Shown piece by piece: positions 63,949 to 64,000 of a DNA stretch of 64,000 nucleotides. The position numbers and the translations under genes are program-made. Source of the stretch: Acarospora socialis (lineage: Eukaryota; Ascomycota; Lecanoromycetes; Acarosporales; Acarosporaceae); contig JAMYGW020000008.1 in assembly GCA_025617375.2 (NCBI GenBank), positions 248,001-312,000 on the forward strand, given 5' to 3'. The notes under the pieces are model-generated. The model saw only the letters and a program-made list of their open reading frames with translations. It did no database searches and was not told the DNA's origin. Position 1 is the stretch's first letter; each line of letters begins with the position of its first letter.

Positions 63949-64000
63949 TTGTTATGATCATATTCAGAAGAGAAAAAACTCATGAGTCTGTGATCAAAAG
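63949..64000 (+). repeat. Start of a Gypsy-1/4-type LTR, runs off the window
   Basis: TGTTATGATCATATTCAG followed by a purine-rich run and CTCATGAG matches the first bases of the Gypsy-4 and Gypsy-1 LTRs. Only 52 bases are visible. Confidence 0.6.

Noticed and set aside
1-64000. Classical Neurospora-type RIP (CpA to TpA)
   Set aside because: CpA and TpG are abundant, which is the opposite of what CpA-directed RIP leaves; the missing pairs are CpG, CpC and GpG.
1-64000. Mitochondrial or bacterial origin
   Set aside because: Low GC could suggest it, but the content is nested LTR elements, a LINE and a SINE, with no mitochondrial genes and no bacterial gene density.

Overview
The window looks like a gene-empty, AT-rich transposon graveyard from a filamentous ascomycete fungus. 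I found no host gene, rRNA, functional tRNA or CRISPR array. The fungal call rests on the element types: Ty3/Gypsy chromoviruses with C-terminal chromodomains, Ty1/Copia elements, a Tad1-like LINE and a tRNA-derived SINE. It also rests on heavy, genome-defence-like C-to-T mutation on both strands. Species cannot be named from this.

The base changes are unusual. Cytosine is almost always followed by A or T: CpG, CpC and GpG are nearly absent, while CpA, TpG, CAG and CTG are abundant. This is not the classical Neurospora RIP pattern, which removes CpA. Every LTR element and LINE is riddled with stops. The one clear exception is a SINE of about 500 bp at 1936-2431, which still carries about a dozen GG/CC pairs and has perfect 14-bp target duplications.

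Layout, left to right. (1) 1-3480: AT-rich sequence without clear coding motifs, holding the SINE. (2) 3480-5893: pol fragment of a Gypsy element, 'Z'. (3) 5894-22523: minus-strand Tad1-like LINE copy 'a', split by Copia-1 (7465-12913, TSD CAATA) and Gypsy-1 (15473-21556, TSD CATGT). (4) 22524-22859: a lone LTR. (5) 22860-30758: plus-strand LINE copy 'b', split by a 3-kb gag-protease LTR element 'Y' (26062-29055, TSD ACAGT). (6) 30759-52368: Gypsy-2, split by Gypsy 'W' (31900-51987, TSD TTTTG/TCTTG). (7) Inside W: Gypsy-3 (32043-38273, TSD CTTTG), truncated Gypsy-6 (39247-41344), LINE 3' end 'c' (41345-41638), Copia-2 (41639-47090) and a 1.5-kb LTR miniature 'V' (47415-48879, TSD GACAA/GATAA). 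(8) Gypsy-4 (52369-58595, TSD CAACA). (9) 58601-63948: minus-strand Gypsy 'U' of the W family. (10) An LTR begins at 63949 and runs off the window.

The elements form a Russian-doll nest of at least five levels: Gypsy-2 > W > Gypsy-6 > LINE c > Copia-2. U may be a further outer level. The most interesting signals are the spared SINE, the CpG+CpC/GpG depletion signature, a conserved Cys-rich/coiled-coil reading frame antisense to the 3' end of the Gypsy chromoviruses, tandem hairpin repeats in the Copia leaders, and a family of short LTR parasites (Y and V) that share W's presumed primer-binding site. Domain calls come from reading translations by eye; no database search was run.
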